Notes: generated by a model from the letters alone, not told the origin. 64,000 nt of DNA from Galbibacter mesophilus (GCF_023721415.1 NZ_JAMQVC010000004.1:1-64000), one strand, 5' to 3'; shown: positions 46,434 through 57,003, counted from the stretch's first letter. Translations and numbers: made by a program.

Positions 46434-48065
46434 ATGGAAAAGCAAACTAAATACGTTCTCCTATCAATAATATTAGCATTACACTTAAAATCTTTAGCTA
46501 CAGACTATTACATTCACCCTTTTATTGGATCGAATGAAAATAGCGGCTTAACTTCCAAAAAACCATTTAAAACCCTCTCGGCACTTGAAAAAATAAACTT
46601 TAAGCCTGGAGACACAATATTTATCGCTGCCAATACCATTCATTACGGAAATATTGAAATTACAGATTATTCAGGAAAAAAAGGCAATCCTTTAGTAATC
46701 ACTTCTTTTAATTGGACTTCAAATAAGGATACAACTTCAAAAGCTATAATTAATTTTAAGGGATTGGCAAATGGTTTACTACTTGAGAATTCCAATAATA
46801 TCATAATATCGAATTTAACATTGACAGGAAACGGACATAATGGGACTGCAAATCCCAATGGCATGAGTTGTGGAGTTTTACTTAAAACCAATAGAAATGG
46901 GACTTCCCAAAATATAACATTAAATGGTTTAAGCATCTACGATGTCTTCAATAAAAATACAAACTTCCAACGAGGAGCAAACGAAGTGATGACTGCGAAC
47001 GGGACACAGGCCTATGGCTGGGGCATTAGGATTATTTCCAGTGAAGATTCAAAAATAAAGAACGTATCAATTAAAAATAGTAGTATACAAAACGTAAGCC
47101 ATACGGCTATTAAGCTCACCGGAAAACAAAGAAATATAAGTGAAGTCGAGATCTTAAATAATCATGTTAGCTATTCCGGGGGTCCAGGAATACAAATGTC
47201 TAATGCAACCCAAGTTTTGGTACGAGGGAATACCGTTGAATACTCCGGGAGCAACAATGATAGTAGAAAATGGGGCCGTGGCAGTGGTTTATGGACATGG
47301 TCTTCTACCGATATTTTAATCGAAAAAAATAAATTTCTATTTGCAAATGGCCCTGCAGACTCCTCAGGTGCACACATCGATTTTAACTGTAATAACGTTA
47401 TAATACAATACAATTTAAGTGCCTATAATGCTGGAGGTTTCTGCGAGATTTTGGGTAACAATTACAATTGCATCTACAGGTATAACATAAGTATTAACGA
47501 TGGGCACAGGGTTAAAGGCAAAAATGGGGCTTTTCAAGAAGGAAAGATATTTTGGTTAAGTGGCTATCAAGGAAAAAACAACAAAAGAAAAGGTCCTGTA
47601 AATACATACTTCTATAACAATACCATATATACAAATGGCAGCTACACCCCTAAAATTGCCATTGAACAATCCAGTAAGGGGATTTTTATTGCCAATAATA
47701 TTTTTGCTTTAAAAGGAAAAACCCAATTGGTTATGGGCGACCAATACAATCCTGAAAAGAAAAGTGATGAAATAGCAAAAAACATTGTGTTTAGCAACAA
47801 TCTTTACTTGACTGAAAACAGTTGGCCTGATAATATTTATCCAAAAGACCAAAACCCTATTTATGGCGATTCTGGATTTAAAAATGAAGGAAGCCTAACG
47901 ATTGATAACTACATTCCAAAAAACAAAACGTTTGTAAAGCAAGGTATTAAAATTTTACCGTTACCGCAAGATGATTTTAGAACTGCTGAAGATTTAAACG
48001 TACCCAAAGATTATTTGGACAGGCCAACCAACAATCTTGAATTTATAGGTGCTATTAAGCCATAG
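46434..48065 (+). CDS. Secreted right-handed parallel beta-helix protein (possible lyase or hydrolase)
   Basis: A 543-residue protein with a short signal region (LLSIILALHLKSLA). From residue 27 it shows the DUF1565-like opening YYIHPFIGSNENSGLTSKKPFKTL, then regular 20-25-residue coils (NNIIISNLTLTGN, SKIKNVSIKNSSIQNVSHTAIKLTG, ISEVEILNNHVSYSGGPGIQMS). This fold is used by polysaccharide lyases and by several GH families. No catalytic residues can be fixed by eye. It contains GAHIDFNCNNVIIQYN, a conserved-looking loop that could be at the active site. Its place behind susCD implies action on the PUL2 substrate. Confidence 0.75.
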   Translation: MEKQTKYVLLSIILALHLKSLATDYYIHPFIGSNENSGLTSKKPFKTLSALEKINFKPGDTIFIAANTIHYGNIEITDYSGKKGNPLVITSFNWTSNKDTTSKAIINFKGLANGLLLENSNNIIISNLTLTGNGHNGTANPNGMSCGVLLKTNRNGTSQNITLNGLSIYDVFNKNTNFQRGANEVMTANGTQAYGWGIRIISSEDSKIKNVSIKNSSIQNVSHTAIKLTGKQRNISEVEILNNHVSYSGGPGIQMSNATQVLVRGNTVEYSGSNNDSRKWGRGSGLWTWSSTDILIEKNKFLFANGPADSSGAHIDFNCNNVIIQYNLSAYNAGGFCEILGNNYNCIYRYNISINDGHRVKGKNGAFQEGKIFWLSGYQGKNNKRKGPVNTYFYNNTIYTNGSYTPKIAIEQSSKGIFIANNIFALKGKTQLVMGDQYNPEKKSDEIAKNIVFSNNLYLTENSWPDNIYPKDQNPIYGDSGFKNEGSLTIDNYIPKNKTFVKQGIKILPLPQDDFRTAEDLNVPKDYLDRPTNNLEFIGAIKP

Positions 48066-48172
48066 AAGTTAAGTCGCATTCTCGTCGCTTTGCTCCTCGC
48101 TATGCATCGCAGTGCTTACAGGAATACCTTTTGGGAACATTAGTCTAATTACGACAGTAAACCTATTTTTGA

Positions 48173-48206
48173 AAAAAGTCTGCCCTCATGAATCAGGACA
48201 GACTTA
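48173..48206. terminator. Bidirectional terminator between convergent genes
   Basis: AAGTCTGCCCT pairs with AGGACAGACTT (one mismatch) around CATGAATC and is flanked by A-runs to the left and T/A to the right. It separates the beta-helix gene from the convergent GH128-like gene. Confidence 0.65.
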
Positions 48207-48240
48207 AATCTCACATTAGAAAACAACTTTTTATAATTGA

Positions 48241-51200
48241 TTATTTTACGATTAAGTATTTACTAACTTTTCTACCATTGTTTTCTATAATCAAGAACAT
48301 ATATTGTCCCGTGTTAAGGTTTGGGTTTAATTTTACAGTATCACCTTCTCTTTGAAAATTTTTTGCATACACTAATCTACCAGACATATCGTAAACTTCT
48401 ACCCGAACCTTCCTATCGAAACCATCTGGCATAAATACGCTTACGCTTTCTCCAGGATAGACCGGGTTTGGTGCTATTTCAATAGCTTCGATGTCTTGTT
48501 GAAGCTCACTCGGTGATGTTCTGGAAAGTGTCTGATCCATGCTTTCACCTTCCGAAGAAATTTCAACAATACTTATTTTGTCGACAAGTGGCGCAGCAAC
48601 CCCAGCGTTACCCAGCAAAATGGTATGCGTTCCAGCATCTAAATTAATTATTTTAGAGAATGTTGTTGGCGTTCCACCTTGAAAGCACCATTCACCAGAA
48701 CTTCTAAAATCGATAAGGCCTTGTAATTTGCCATCGACAAAAAGGTGCATCTGCCGCTCGTTTTTGGAAATGTAATCAATGTTTATTTCATACCTCCCAG
48801 AACTTGAAACAGAAATATTTTGAAATTCAATCGAGTTGCCAGAAAATTCCAATGTATTTACATAGGCGCCATTGGAGGCATTCTCACAGCTTTGTACAGT
48901 AGCATTTCCGTTAAGTACCGCCATTTCTGCTTCCATATTATAAAGCGGTCCGGATTTAAAGCTTATTTTGTCTATAAAAGGTGCACTGCTACCAGCTCCG
49001 GTAATTTCAATACTATTGGCTCCTGCTTGTAATTCCACCTCCACTTCGTAAACTGCTGTTTCGCCACTTCCAAAACACCAAGCACCAGAAGATTCTACGG
49101 TTTGGTCTGGAAGCTTTACATTGTTAACCACCAAGCCAAACACTCTTGAATTGGCACTCATATAGGTAATCTGTAAGGTACGTATTCCCGGTTTTGAAAA
49201 AGAAACATTTTCGAACCTTATACGGTTTGTTTCAGCATTTGCCGGCCTAACTTGTTGAGCATTGGAAGCTTGGTCGCAATCCCCAATTGTATGGTCTCCT
49301 ATTAATAAAGCATTTTCGGCTTCGAAAGACAGTTGAGTATCACCCAACAAAACATTTGGATCTTCCAGAGCTGGAGACTTATCGACACTGGAAATGGCTA
49401 TTCTATCTATTTTAGTATTTGCCTCATTATAGGCAATGGTAACGGAATGCACACCGCTGTCAAGGAAAAAGGGATTGCTTCGATCCTCGTTGGGATAACT
49501 ATTATGTACTTTCTTCCAATACCATAAAAAATCTTCATTTTTCAAATTATCCCAACGTAAGAAAGAGCCGTCATCAACCTTAACCCAAAAAGCATCTGAA
49601 CTGGTTTCTAAAGCCTGCACCTTGCCCCAGACTTCATAGGCATCGCTTTCGGCAATTTCAAAATTAAATACAGCGTGTGCGGACGCTGCCGGAGGTGTAC
49701 TTACTGAAGATAACTCACTCTGAATAAATGCTCCGCCAATAGCTTTATCATTGCTCCTTATTTGCCAAGACTCTCGCAATGGATTGGACGCTTCAGCCTC
49801 TTGAAAATAAGTAATATCAGTATCGTTTGCACCCCAACGATCGTCTGGCGGAATACAGGATTCGCCATCTTTCGGTAATAAATCTATATCTCCACTACCA
49901 CTAATCAAAGCCACCGCATCAAAAAGGAATCGATTATCTTCCAGTTCGATTGTTAACCGATGGTTACCTTCCTCAAAATTGTAAAACCGGGGCAGTTGTT
50001 CCCAACGAAAATTATTGCTATTAAGTCCCCCTAAAGCATCATATTCTTCTGAACCATCAACATAAGCGTGGATGGATGAATTTGTTCCTGTTGAAGATTT
50101 ATAACGTACCCAAATTCTATAGGTATCTGCTGTATCTAATTCAAATTCAAAATGAACTTGCTTTGCCAAATCTTTTGCTCCTTCTTTGTCTTCATCCAAT
50201 TTTAAATAATAATTATTAGAAGCCGTTTCATCTGCCAAAAGACTTGCTTGATTCCCTAAATATGGTGAGCATTCTGCCTCAAAAGCAATAACAATGGGGT
50301 CTTCTTCTTCAAAAGGTTGATCTATTCCTTCGAGATTGTTGGGTGCTTCATAACTAAGCTCAGGAATACTCGCCGTAGATTTTTGATTAAGGTACAGATT
50401 TCCAATGTTTGTTAAATTACCGGCATCATCATAAAAATAGGCAGGTTCGTTAGGCGTACTTGAATTTTTTGGGTTGGGCTGAAAATAGGCGTAGCGCTCT
50501 ACATACTCCAGAGACTCAAGATATGGCAAAGCCAGTCTAAGAAACTCTTCTTGTGTGGCATTACCGCGATTAGGGTTTGCATTAAACTCTGTAATCCAAA
50601 TAGGTAATTTATATTTTTCATGTACACGATTGAGATAATTTTTAAACCTATCAAAAATTTCCCCAGCAGGAGCATTTGGTGAGTTTCGGGGGTTACTTCC
50701 CCAATCGTACCAGTGAACAGCTACAAAATCGAACCGTACATTGCGGTCTTTTGCAATTTGTGCAAATTCGTCCAACCAACCAAATGGGCCATTTTCCCTT
50801 GGTGCTGGTGTCCCCAAGCGCAAACCGGTCCCCATTATATTTTCGTAGTAGGCTACCGCCACTTCGGGTTCACATAAATTATTAAACTGCCCCGATTGAT
50901 CCTCACAATTATCAGATTCATTAAATCCAAGCAATTGATTTACATCTTGTTTTGCGATAATTCTATTTATACCATCTGGGCGCGTGGGGCCAGCACCCCA
51001 TGTCATCGGTGCATAGTGATAGTTGGGTTCACTATCTGCACTATTCCCCCAGTTGTAGTACCATCCGGCATTCAGCCCATCGTAATACCCACCTGTTCCT
51101 CTTTTTACTACCCACTCCCAAGGCATTACCCTAATAAAACTAATATTATTCTGTAATGCGAGCGGCAAGTTATCTATAACCAAATCTTCTTCTGAAGCGA

Positions 51201-52092
51201 TATAAACCTTACTCATACTGGTTCCGTTCTCTTCGATGGCAAAAGTGGCCTGAAATCCCCGCTTTAATGTAAAGGATGTAATGGAATTATCCATCCCTTC
51301 TGGTATCGATGCTCCCTCATAAATGTTGTAATAAGGTATTTCTGCGGAATTCCCTGTATTATTGTTACCATTGTAAACGGTAAGTGGAGCATAAGTTACG
51401 GACTCTCTCCTGTAAACCGAACCCGCTTGGTAGTATTGATCAATCCTTACTGAGTTCAGTTCCGTTATTTCGTGGTTTTGATATAGCGATTCTATAGCAT
51501 TGGTCAATAATTCGTTAGGATTATTTTGATGAAAATAGATCCACGACCGTGCATCGAGAAGATTGTACTTTACACCCTCATGCGATTGTTGTTCTAAATT
51601 AAAATGAACGGTACTTTCTTTATCAAGACTAACCACACCGCTATTCCATTGGTTATTGTGGACAAGTGTTGAACTTTTTAACGTAAGCCCATTTTCATTA
51701 CAATCGAACACCACATCACCGTTAACTTCCAAATTGGCGTTTTCTGCATACAAATTGTGTTTTATGGGCTGCCCTGGATCAATTGTACCACTTCTGGGGT
51801 GCGCATTAAACCATCTATCGTGCCGAACCAACCAAATAACGTGTTTTGGTTTGTTATACCATTCACGAATAGAACCCCAATCGATACTTCCGTCCAAATT
51901 AATCCTTATCGGATTTTGGATAGCTATTCTCCAGTTTTTTTCATTAAAAAAATCGTTATCCACTTCCCCCGTCCAATACAAATATTTCAGCGAAGTCTTA
52001 CATTTTCCAGGATATGGTTGGAGATTGTCCCTTGCCGAAAGTTGAAACGTAAAAAAAATAATTATAAATAATATGGGGTAATTTACTTTCAT
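48241..52092 (-). CDS. GH128-like multimodular enzyme with CBMs and T9SS signal
   Basis: A 1283-residue secreted protein from the ATG at 52092 (MKVNYPILFIIIFFTFQLSA signal); an upstream start adds 25 residues without signal character. Residues 300-570 match the Glyco_hydro_cc/GH128 barrel: LLGFNESDN (E392, likely acid/base), FVAVHWYDWG, IWITEFNANPN (E502, likely nucleophile), YVERYAYFQPN, GNLTNIGNLY. Residues 590-880 hold two CBM6/35-like modules and residues 930-1190 two tandem related modules with paired cysteines (EAENALLIGDHTIGDC, EAEMAVLNGNATVQSC). The last 80 residues are a type IX sorting domain (YDMSGRLVYAKNF, GQYMFLIIENNGRKVSKYLIVK). GH128 enzymes cut beta-1,3-glucan; here the substrate may differ. 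Confidence 0.83.
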   Translation of the reverse strand: MKVNYPILFIIIFFTFQLSARDNLQPYPGKCKTSLKYLYWTGEVDNDFFNEKNWRIAIQNPIRINLDGSIDWGSIREWYNKPKHVIWLVRHDRWFNAHPRSGTIDPGQPIKHNLYAENANLEVNGDVVFDCNENGLTLKSSTLVHNNQWNSGVVSLDKESTVHFNLEQQSHEGVKYNLLDARSWIYFHQNNPNELLTNAIESLYQNHEITELNSVRIDQYYQAGSVYRRESVTYAPLTVYNGNNNTGNSAEIPYYNIYEGASIPEGMDNSITSFTLKRGFQATFAIEENGTSMSKVYIASEEDLVIDNLPLALQNNISFIRVMPWEWVVKRGTGGYYDGLNAGWYYNWGNSADSEPNYHYAPMTWGAGPTRPDGINRIIAKQDVNQLLGFNESDNCEDQSGQFNNLCEPEVAVAYYENIMGTGLRLGTPAPRENGPFGWLDEFAQIAKDRNVRFDFVAVHWYDWGSNPRNSPNAPAGEIFDRFKNYLNRVHEKYKLPIWITEFNANPNRGNATQEEFLRLALPYLESLEYVERYAYFQPNPKNSSTPNEPAYFYDDAGNLTNIGNLYLNQKSTASIPELSYEAPNNLEGIDQPFEEEDPIVIAFEAECSPYLGNQASLLADETASNNYYLKLDEDKEGAKDLAKQVHFEFELDTADTYRIWVRYKSSTGTNSSIHAYVDGSEEYDALGGLNSNNFRWEQLPRFYNFEEGNHRLTIELEDNRFLFDAVALISGSGDIDLLPKDGESCIPPDDRWGANDTDITYFQEAEASNPLRESWQIRSNDKAIGGAFIQSELSSVSTPPAASAHAVFNFEIAESDAYEVWGKVQALETSSDAFWVKVDDGSFLRWDNLKNEDFLWYWKKVHNSYPNEDRSNPFFLDSGVHSVTIAYNEANTKIDRIAISSVDKSPALEDPNVLLGDTQLSFEAENALLIGDHTIGDCDQASNAQQVRPANAETNRIRFENVSFSKPGIRTLQITYMSANSRVFGLVVNNVKLPDQTVESSGAWCFGSGETAVYEVEVELQAGANSIEITGAGSSAPFIDKISFKSGPLYNMEAEMAVLNGNATVQSCENASNGAYVNTLEFSGNSIEFQNISVSSSGRYEINIDYISKNERQMHLFVDGKLQGLIDFRSSGEWCFQGGTPTTFSKIINLDAGTHTILLGNAGVAAPLVDKISIVEISSEGESMDQTLSRTSPSELQQDIEAIEIAPNPVYPGESVSVFMPDGFDRKVRVEVYDMSGRLVYAKNFQREGDTVKLNPNLNTGQYMFLIIENNGRKVSKYLIVK

Positions 52093-52435
52093 ACTAAGTG
52101 TTTTAGGCTTTATATCTTTTAAAAGCTCATAGGTTGAAAGAATGAGCTCATTAAAATTACCATTCAATCCTCAAAAAGAGAACCGTAATCAATTATTTAT
52201 AAAGGGCAAAGTGTTCATTTTTCTAACTAAGTGAGATTTATAGACCACTACTTTCATGACAGTTGCTGCACCGTTTATCAGCCTGAAATGCCATGGAAGA
52301 CGGGGCTACCTAGCTGCCAAGGCGAGATTATATTAAAAAAGAAAATAAACCATATAGCCTTGAAATTGAATTATTTACACCTTAATATTCGTTTTATTGC
52401 TACTATATTGATACCAACTAATTTTAAAACCCAAA
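52093..52435. other. Divergent intergenic region between GH128-like and GH16 genes
   Basis: A 343-bp AT-rich gap that must contain two outward promoters. A GC-richer stretch (about 52260-52325) stands out, but no gene, RNA or clear palindrome was recognised. Confidence 0.4.
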
Positions 52436-53791
52436 ATGATGAATTTAAGAAAACAAATAGCTTTATTAACCTTAATTGGCGCTGCGGGATTATTATCATG
52501 TAACGTCGATAAGCTAGATGACACTACAGAAAATCCTTCAAGCAAACTAATGAGCGAGGAGTCATATCTAACCAACCCGATTGATCCTGAAACTCCACAA
52601 GGAATACTGCCAACATTTAAAAAAAATACTTTTAAAGCGCGTCCAGGAGAAGCAGGAAACTATAAACTAATATGGTCCGACGAATTTAATGGTTCTACCT
52701 TAAACACTTCCAAATGGACCAAAAGTGTGAGCACAAAAAGTAGAAACCCAAGAGCAAATTTAGGAGTCTCCGATTGGTGGTGGGTGGAAGACCATGCCTA
52801 TGTGAATGGGAGTGGGGAATTAATTTTAGAAGGGTCTAAAATAGATCATAATACCATGTATTGCGGTGCCGTGGAATCACGGGATATTTTTGAACCGCAA
52901 TACGGCTATATTGAAGTCAAAATGGATATTGCCGAAACGAGTAAAGGAAATCATACCGCTTTTTGGTTGCAAGGCCACAATCAAAGAAACATTGACAATT
53001 CCGGTAATGACGGCGCAGAAGTTGATGTGTTTGAAAGTGCATGGACAGGCGATTACACAAAATCTGTTGTTCATATTGATGGTTATGGTTCTGCTCACCA
53101 AGCAAATACCAAGCGTTGGGATGCTGCCAATTTACATAGTGGTTATCATATTTTTGGAATACTATGGACACCAACGAAAATGGAAATTTTCTATGATGGT
53201 GAAAAAACGACTGAGTATTCTGGAAAATGGGTACCAAATGTACCGGAATGGATATGGCTATCTGTGGGAGCCAGTTTTGGAGATGGGGATTTCCAGAGTC
53301 AGGCTACTGGAATTTTATCGAATGCGAAAGTGGACTATGTAAGAGTATGGGATTTTGAACTGGAAGCAAACCCAGAAAACACTTTCTTCAGATTAACAAA
53401 TAAGGAAACAGGGAAATGGATTAAAACTTTTGGTGATACCGAGAACTCGTTGATTAAACAATCCGATCCTTTTAGCACGGGCAATTGGACCACTTGGAAA
53501 ACCGCTGATGCAGGAAACGGATTCTTTTATTTTGTTAACGAAGGGACGCAAAATTACTTCAGGCCTGAAAATAATAATGATGGTTCCACTTTACAATTGA
53601 AACCAACTAGTTTTACCGGGGGTTGGACGCAATGGGAATTTATCGAAACCGGAGATGGTTTCTATTACATTAAAAACAAGCAAACTGGTAAATATATTAG
53701 ACCGACTTCTTCTTCCAACGGTGCTGAAATTATTTTGTCCGCCACAGCCAATAGCGATTGGGAAAAATGGTATTTTGATTTTGTAGATTGA
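52436..53791 (+). CDS. GH16-family endo-hydrolase with C-terminal beta-trefoil-like domain
   Basis: A 451-residue lipoprotein (LLSC22NVDK; the second ATG at 52439 is equally possible). The GH16 jelly roll covers residues 75-315: LIWSDEFNGSTLNTSKW, the catalytic motif E195-V-D197-V-F-E200 (ExDxxE, the beta-bulge type found in laminarinases, agarases and porphyranases), and a final WLSVGASFGDGDF and VDYVRVWDFE. Residues 320-451 contain three repeats around FRLTNKETGKWIK, YFVNEGTQNYFRP and YYIKNKQTGKYIRP with repeated WxxW spacing, a ricin/CBM13-like trefoil. It probably makes the first endo-cuts at the surface. Neighbours favour a sulfated galactan over plain laminarin. Confidence 0.88.
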   Translation: MMNLRKQIALLTLIGAAGLLSCNVDKLDDTTENPSSKLMSEESYLTNPIDPETPQGILPTFKKNTFKARPGEAGNYKLIWSDEFNGSTLNTSKWTKSVSTKSRNPRANLGVSDWWWVEDHAYVNGSGELILEGSKIDHNTMYCGAVESRDIFEPQYGYIEVKMDIAETSKGNHTAFWLQGHNQRNIDNSGNDGAEVDVFESAWTGDYTKSVVHIDGYGSAHQANTKRWDAANLHSGYHIFGILWTPTKMEIFYDGEKTTEYSGKWVPNVPEWIWLSVGASFGDGDFQSQATGILSNAKVDYVRVWDFELEANPENTFFRLTNKETGKWIKTFGDTENSLIKQSDPFSTGNWTTWKTADAGNGFFYFVNEGTQNYFRPENNNDGSTLQLKPTSFTGGWTQWEFIETGDGFYYIKNKQTGKYIRPTSSSNGAEIILSATANSDWEKWYFDFVD

Positions 53792-53812
53792 GTATTTCAA
53801 AAACATAATCTG

Positions 53813-53845
53813 AAATCGTCTAAAAGTAATTTTTAGACGATTTTT
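53813..53845 (+). terminator. Terminator of the GH16 gene
   Basis: AAATCGTCTAAAA (53813-53825) pairs with TTTTAGACGATTT (53831-53843) and is followed by a T-run, 22 bp past the stop. The remaining 290 bp to the next gene are AT-rich and show no gene. Confidence 0.8.
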
Positions 53846-54135
53846 TATTACATGTATGACATTTTTTGAAGCTAATCTTTTGATTTATTGATAGGTTTGC
53901 TTATATGGCTAAATCGATTTTTTAGAGATTATGAGGAGGTATAAAGACTAAATTACACCCTCTGAAGACTAATTTGCCCCAGCTAAATTTATCATAAATT
54001 TATGATATTTACTTACTTTTGGCACCTACCTTTTTATTAGGATAGAAATTTCATTTCGGTTTATTTGCCATGTAAAATCAAAAAAATAAAATCATTCCCA
54101 TTTTCAAATCTTCAATTAAATAGTATCATTCCTTT

Positions 54136-57003
54136 ATGAAAATTTTACTTTCAATAACATTATTTTTCACAATTACAGCCATAACCGTTGCCCAAGAAGT
54201 TATAAATCTAGCTGGGGAATGGGAGTTTAAATTAGACCCAAAAAATCAAGGAATAGAAGAGAAATGGTTTGAAACGGCTTCCTTTAAAGATATTATTAGG
54301 CTTCCTGGATGCCTTCAAGAGCAGGGGTATGGCAATATCCCGAATATAGAAACTGAATGGTGGGGTGGTGAAACCATGGAAGAATGGTTTGGTGAACGTC
54401 CTTGGTTAGGTGTATATACCGAAGCATCAAACTTTAAGTCTCAGGAATTTTTGGTTCCAGACCGGCATTACCTAGGCGCCGCCTGGTATGCAACTGAAAT
54501 TAACATCCCAAAGGGTTGGCAACAAAAACAAGTAGCACTTTTTTTAGAGCGTTGCCACTGGGAAACCAAACTTTGGGTTGACGGGAAATACATTGGTCAA
54601 AATAGAAGCTTAGGCACACCCCATTCTTATTCATTAAAAGAAATACAACCGGGCAAACATCGTATTGTGCTTCGTGTAGATAACTCTAAATTGGTGAATT
54701 TAGGCAACAAACCCCACTCCGTTTCAGAACAAACCGCAGGGACTTGGAATGGTATTGTGGGCAAATTAGAACTACAAACCAAACCAGCAATTACCCTCGA
54801 TAATGTGCAACTCTACCCAAACACAGAAAGTTCAAGCGTTAGTGTAAAAGCAATAATAACAGGTCCAGATGTAAACGAAAAAAAATGGACTTTGGACGTT
54901 GAAGTTACTGGCGTTGGATCCAATAGTCATCAACCTGAAAGTCTAAAACTAAAAAGCAATTCCATTATTCAAAACGACGATACCATTAGTTTTGAATTCC
55001 CTATGGGAAATGGCGTACAGTTTTGGGATGAATTTACCCCGAACCTTTATGAAATGAAATTATCATTAAAGCAAAAAGGGCAAAACCAGCAAACTCTTTA
55101 TGAGAGCACACAAAGGTTTGGGATGCGCAACTTTGAAAGCTCGGGAAAACATTTTGCCATAAATGGAAAGAAAACTTTTATAAGGGGTAATGTAGACTGC
55201 GCAGTTTTTCCAGAGACAGGATATGCACCGATGGATGTTGCCTCTTGGAAAAAAGTGTTTAAAACCTATAAAGAGTTTGGTCTGAATATGGCGCGTTTCC
55301 ATTCCTGGTGCCCTCCCGAGGCTGCCTTTATTGCAGCCGATGAAATGGGCATTTACCTTGCTCCAGAAGTTGGAGAATGGGTTTGGATAGGACAGCAAGA
55401 CCAATATGATTTTTTTTCTGAAGAAGCAGAAAAAATCTTGGACACCTACGGTAACCATCCCAGCTTTATACAAATGGGCTTAGGCAATGAAGCCAATGCC
55501 AAGAAAGAATTTTCGAAACCTATAATCGAGTCGTGGAAAGAAAAGGATTCCAGACATTTATATACGTTAAAAGCCAATAGTAAAGGTAATCCTGAAAACA
55601 TAGAATTTGAAGTGGTTCGAGGCGCCGGTAAACCTTTTGAAAGAATAAGATACCAAGATGGTTGGCCGCCTGTTCCAGAAAATTCATTGTTTCATACCGA
55701 AGAGCCGAATACTATGGTGAATTGGGATTTAGGGGTTTCCAAAACCGATTATCCGCTTATTCAGCATGAAACCGCACAAATATGTGCATACCCAGATGTT
55801 ATGAATGAAATTTCTAAATACACGGGTTACCTAAATCCGACTTATTTGGAAATTGCTGCTGATCAATTGCGGGAACGGGGGATGTTGGAGCAACTCCCTG
55901 ATTTCGTGGAAGCCTCTGGAAAATGGCAGGTTGAACTCACAAGGGAGGAATTTGAAGCTGCTTATAGAACCAAAGATTTGGCAGGTTTTCATTGGTTATG
56001 CCTAGCAGATTTTACTGGACAAAATACAGCTCCTGTAGGTTTTACTGATGCTTTTTACAATGTTAAACCTTATGTAAATCCTAAAAAAGTCAGAAATTGG
56101 AATGCCCCTACGGTGCTTTTGGCAAGTATGCCCAAGCGTGTTTATACGTCCCTTAATGAGTTTAAGGCTAATATTTTGATTAGCCATTTTGGTAAACAAG
56201 ACATCGACCTTACAGTTAGCGCCGAATTGAGAGATGAAACCGGTAAGCTGGTAAAATCTTGGAAACTACCGCAACAAAAAATCACCCAAGGGAATGCACA
56301 AAAATTAGGGGAAATTACCGCCCCTTTAATGAAAATTGAGCAACCTACTAAGTTAATTTTAGAGTTAAAATCGGAGGATGGGAAACTGAAAAACGAATGG
56401 GATTTATGGGTGTTCCCAAAAACAAAATCCAAAAAAATGCCAAAATCTATTACTGTTGCAAAAAAATGGGATGCCAACGTAGCCCAAAAACTTAAAAACG
56501 GGGAAACGGTATTGCTACTGCCAAAACAGGAAGATTTAAAAGGACAACTTCCCATTTGCTTTACCAATTATTATTGGACCAGTTTTGGTGAAAATGAAGG
56601 GCAATCTTCTGCTGCTGGGGTTTTAATTGATTCTGAGCATCTTATTTTTAAAGATTTCCCTACTGAAAATCATGTAAATTGGCAATGGTGGGATTTACTT
56701 ACCTACGCCCACCCGATGATTTTGGATTCTTACGATTCTAAAAACCCTTGGCCAAAATCATTTAAACCCATGCTTCAGCCTATTGATTCTTGGAAAATCA
56801 ATCGAAAATTGGCCTTGTTGACAGAAGTAAAAGTTGGAAAAGGAAAACTGATGATTTGTTCTATCGATATCGAGACAGCATTAGACGAGCGCCCTGTAAC
56901 CAACCAATTTCGAAATAACTTATTGGAATACTTGTCCTCTAACAATTTTAATCCGAAAACAGAACTTACGAAAAAAACAATAAAAGAAGTATTCAGCTAT
57001 TAA
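54136..57003 (+). CDS. GH2-family glycoside hydrolase A
   Basis: A 955-residue secreted protein (signal IITAITVAQ-like, cleaved near residue 19). Order: sugar-binding jelly roll (LAGEWEFKLDPKN, YATEINIPKGW), Ig-like domain, then a TIM barrel with acid/base E452 in GLGNEANAKK and nucleophile E545 in IQHETAQI, plus C-terminal beta-domains. WCPPEAAFIAADEMGIYLAPE is typical of GH2. This subgroup includes beta-galactosidases and relatives from algal polysaccharide loci; the sugar cannot be fixed here. It is probably a periplasmic exo-enzyme. Confidence 0.88.
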   Translation: MKILLSITLFFTITAITVAQEVINLAGEWEFKLDPKNQGIEEKWFETASFKDIIRLPGCLQEQGYGNIPNIETEWWGGETMEEWFGERPWLGVYTEASNFKSQEFLVPDRHYLGAAWYATEINIPKGWQQKQVALFLERCHWETKLWVDGKYIGQNRSLGTPHSYSLKEIQPGKHRIVLRVDNSKLVNLGNKPHSVSEQTAGTWNGIVGKLELQTKPAITLDNVQLYPNTESSSVSVKAIITGPDVNEKKWTLDVEVTGVGSNSHQPESLKLKSNSIIQNDDTISFEFPMGNGVQFWDEFTPNLYEMKLSLKQKGQNQQTLYESTQRFGMRNFESSGKHFAINGKKTFIRGNVDCAVFPETGYAPMDVASWKKVFKTYKEFGLNMARFHSWCPPEAAFIAADEMGIYLAPEVGEWVWIGQQDQYDFFSEEAEKILDTYGNHPSFIQMGLGNEANAKKEFSKPIIESWKEKDSRHLYTLKANSKGNPENIEFEVVRGAGKPFERIRYQDGWPPVPENSLFHTEEPNTMVNWDLGVSKTDYPLIQHETAQICAYPDVMNEISKYTGYLNPTYLEIAADQLRERGMLEQLPDFVEASGKWQVELTREEFEAAYRTKDLAGFHWLCLADFTGQNTAPVGFTDAFYNVKPYVNPKKVRNWNAPTVLLASMPKRVYTSLNEFKANILISHFGKQDIDLTVSAELRDETGKLVKSWKLPQQKITQGNAQKLGEITAPLMKIEQPTKLILELKSEDGKLKNEWDLWVFPKTKSKKMPKSITVAKKWDANVAQKLKNGETVLLLPKQEDLKGQLPICFTNYYWTSFGENEGQSSAAGVLIDSEHLIFKDFPTENHVNWQWWDLLTYAHPMILDSYDSKNPWPKSFKPMLQPIDSWKINRKLALLTEVKVGKGKLMICSIDIETALDERPVTNQFRNNLLEYLSSNNFNPKTELTKKTIKEVFSY

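Noticed and set aside
48075-48120. GC-richer stretch with repeated CGTCGCTTTGCTCCTCGC-like words after the beta-helix gene.
   Set aside because: Short, no clear secondary structure or gene; not enough to call an element.
52866-53342. 158-residue ORF inside GH16.
   Set aside because: An alternative-frame shadow of a clear catalytic domain.
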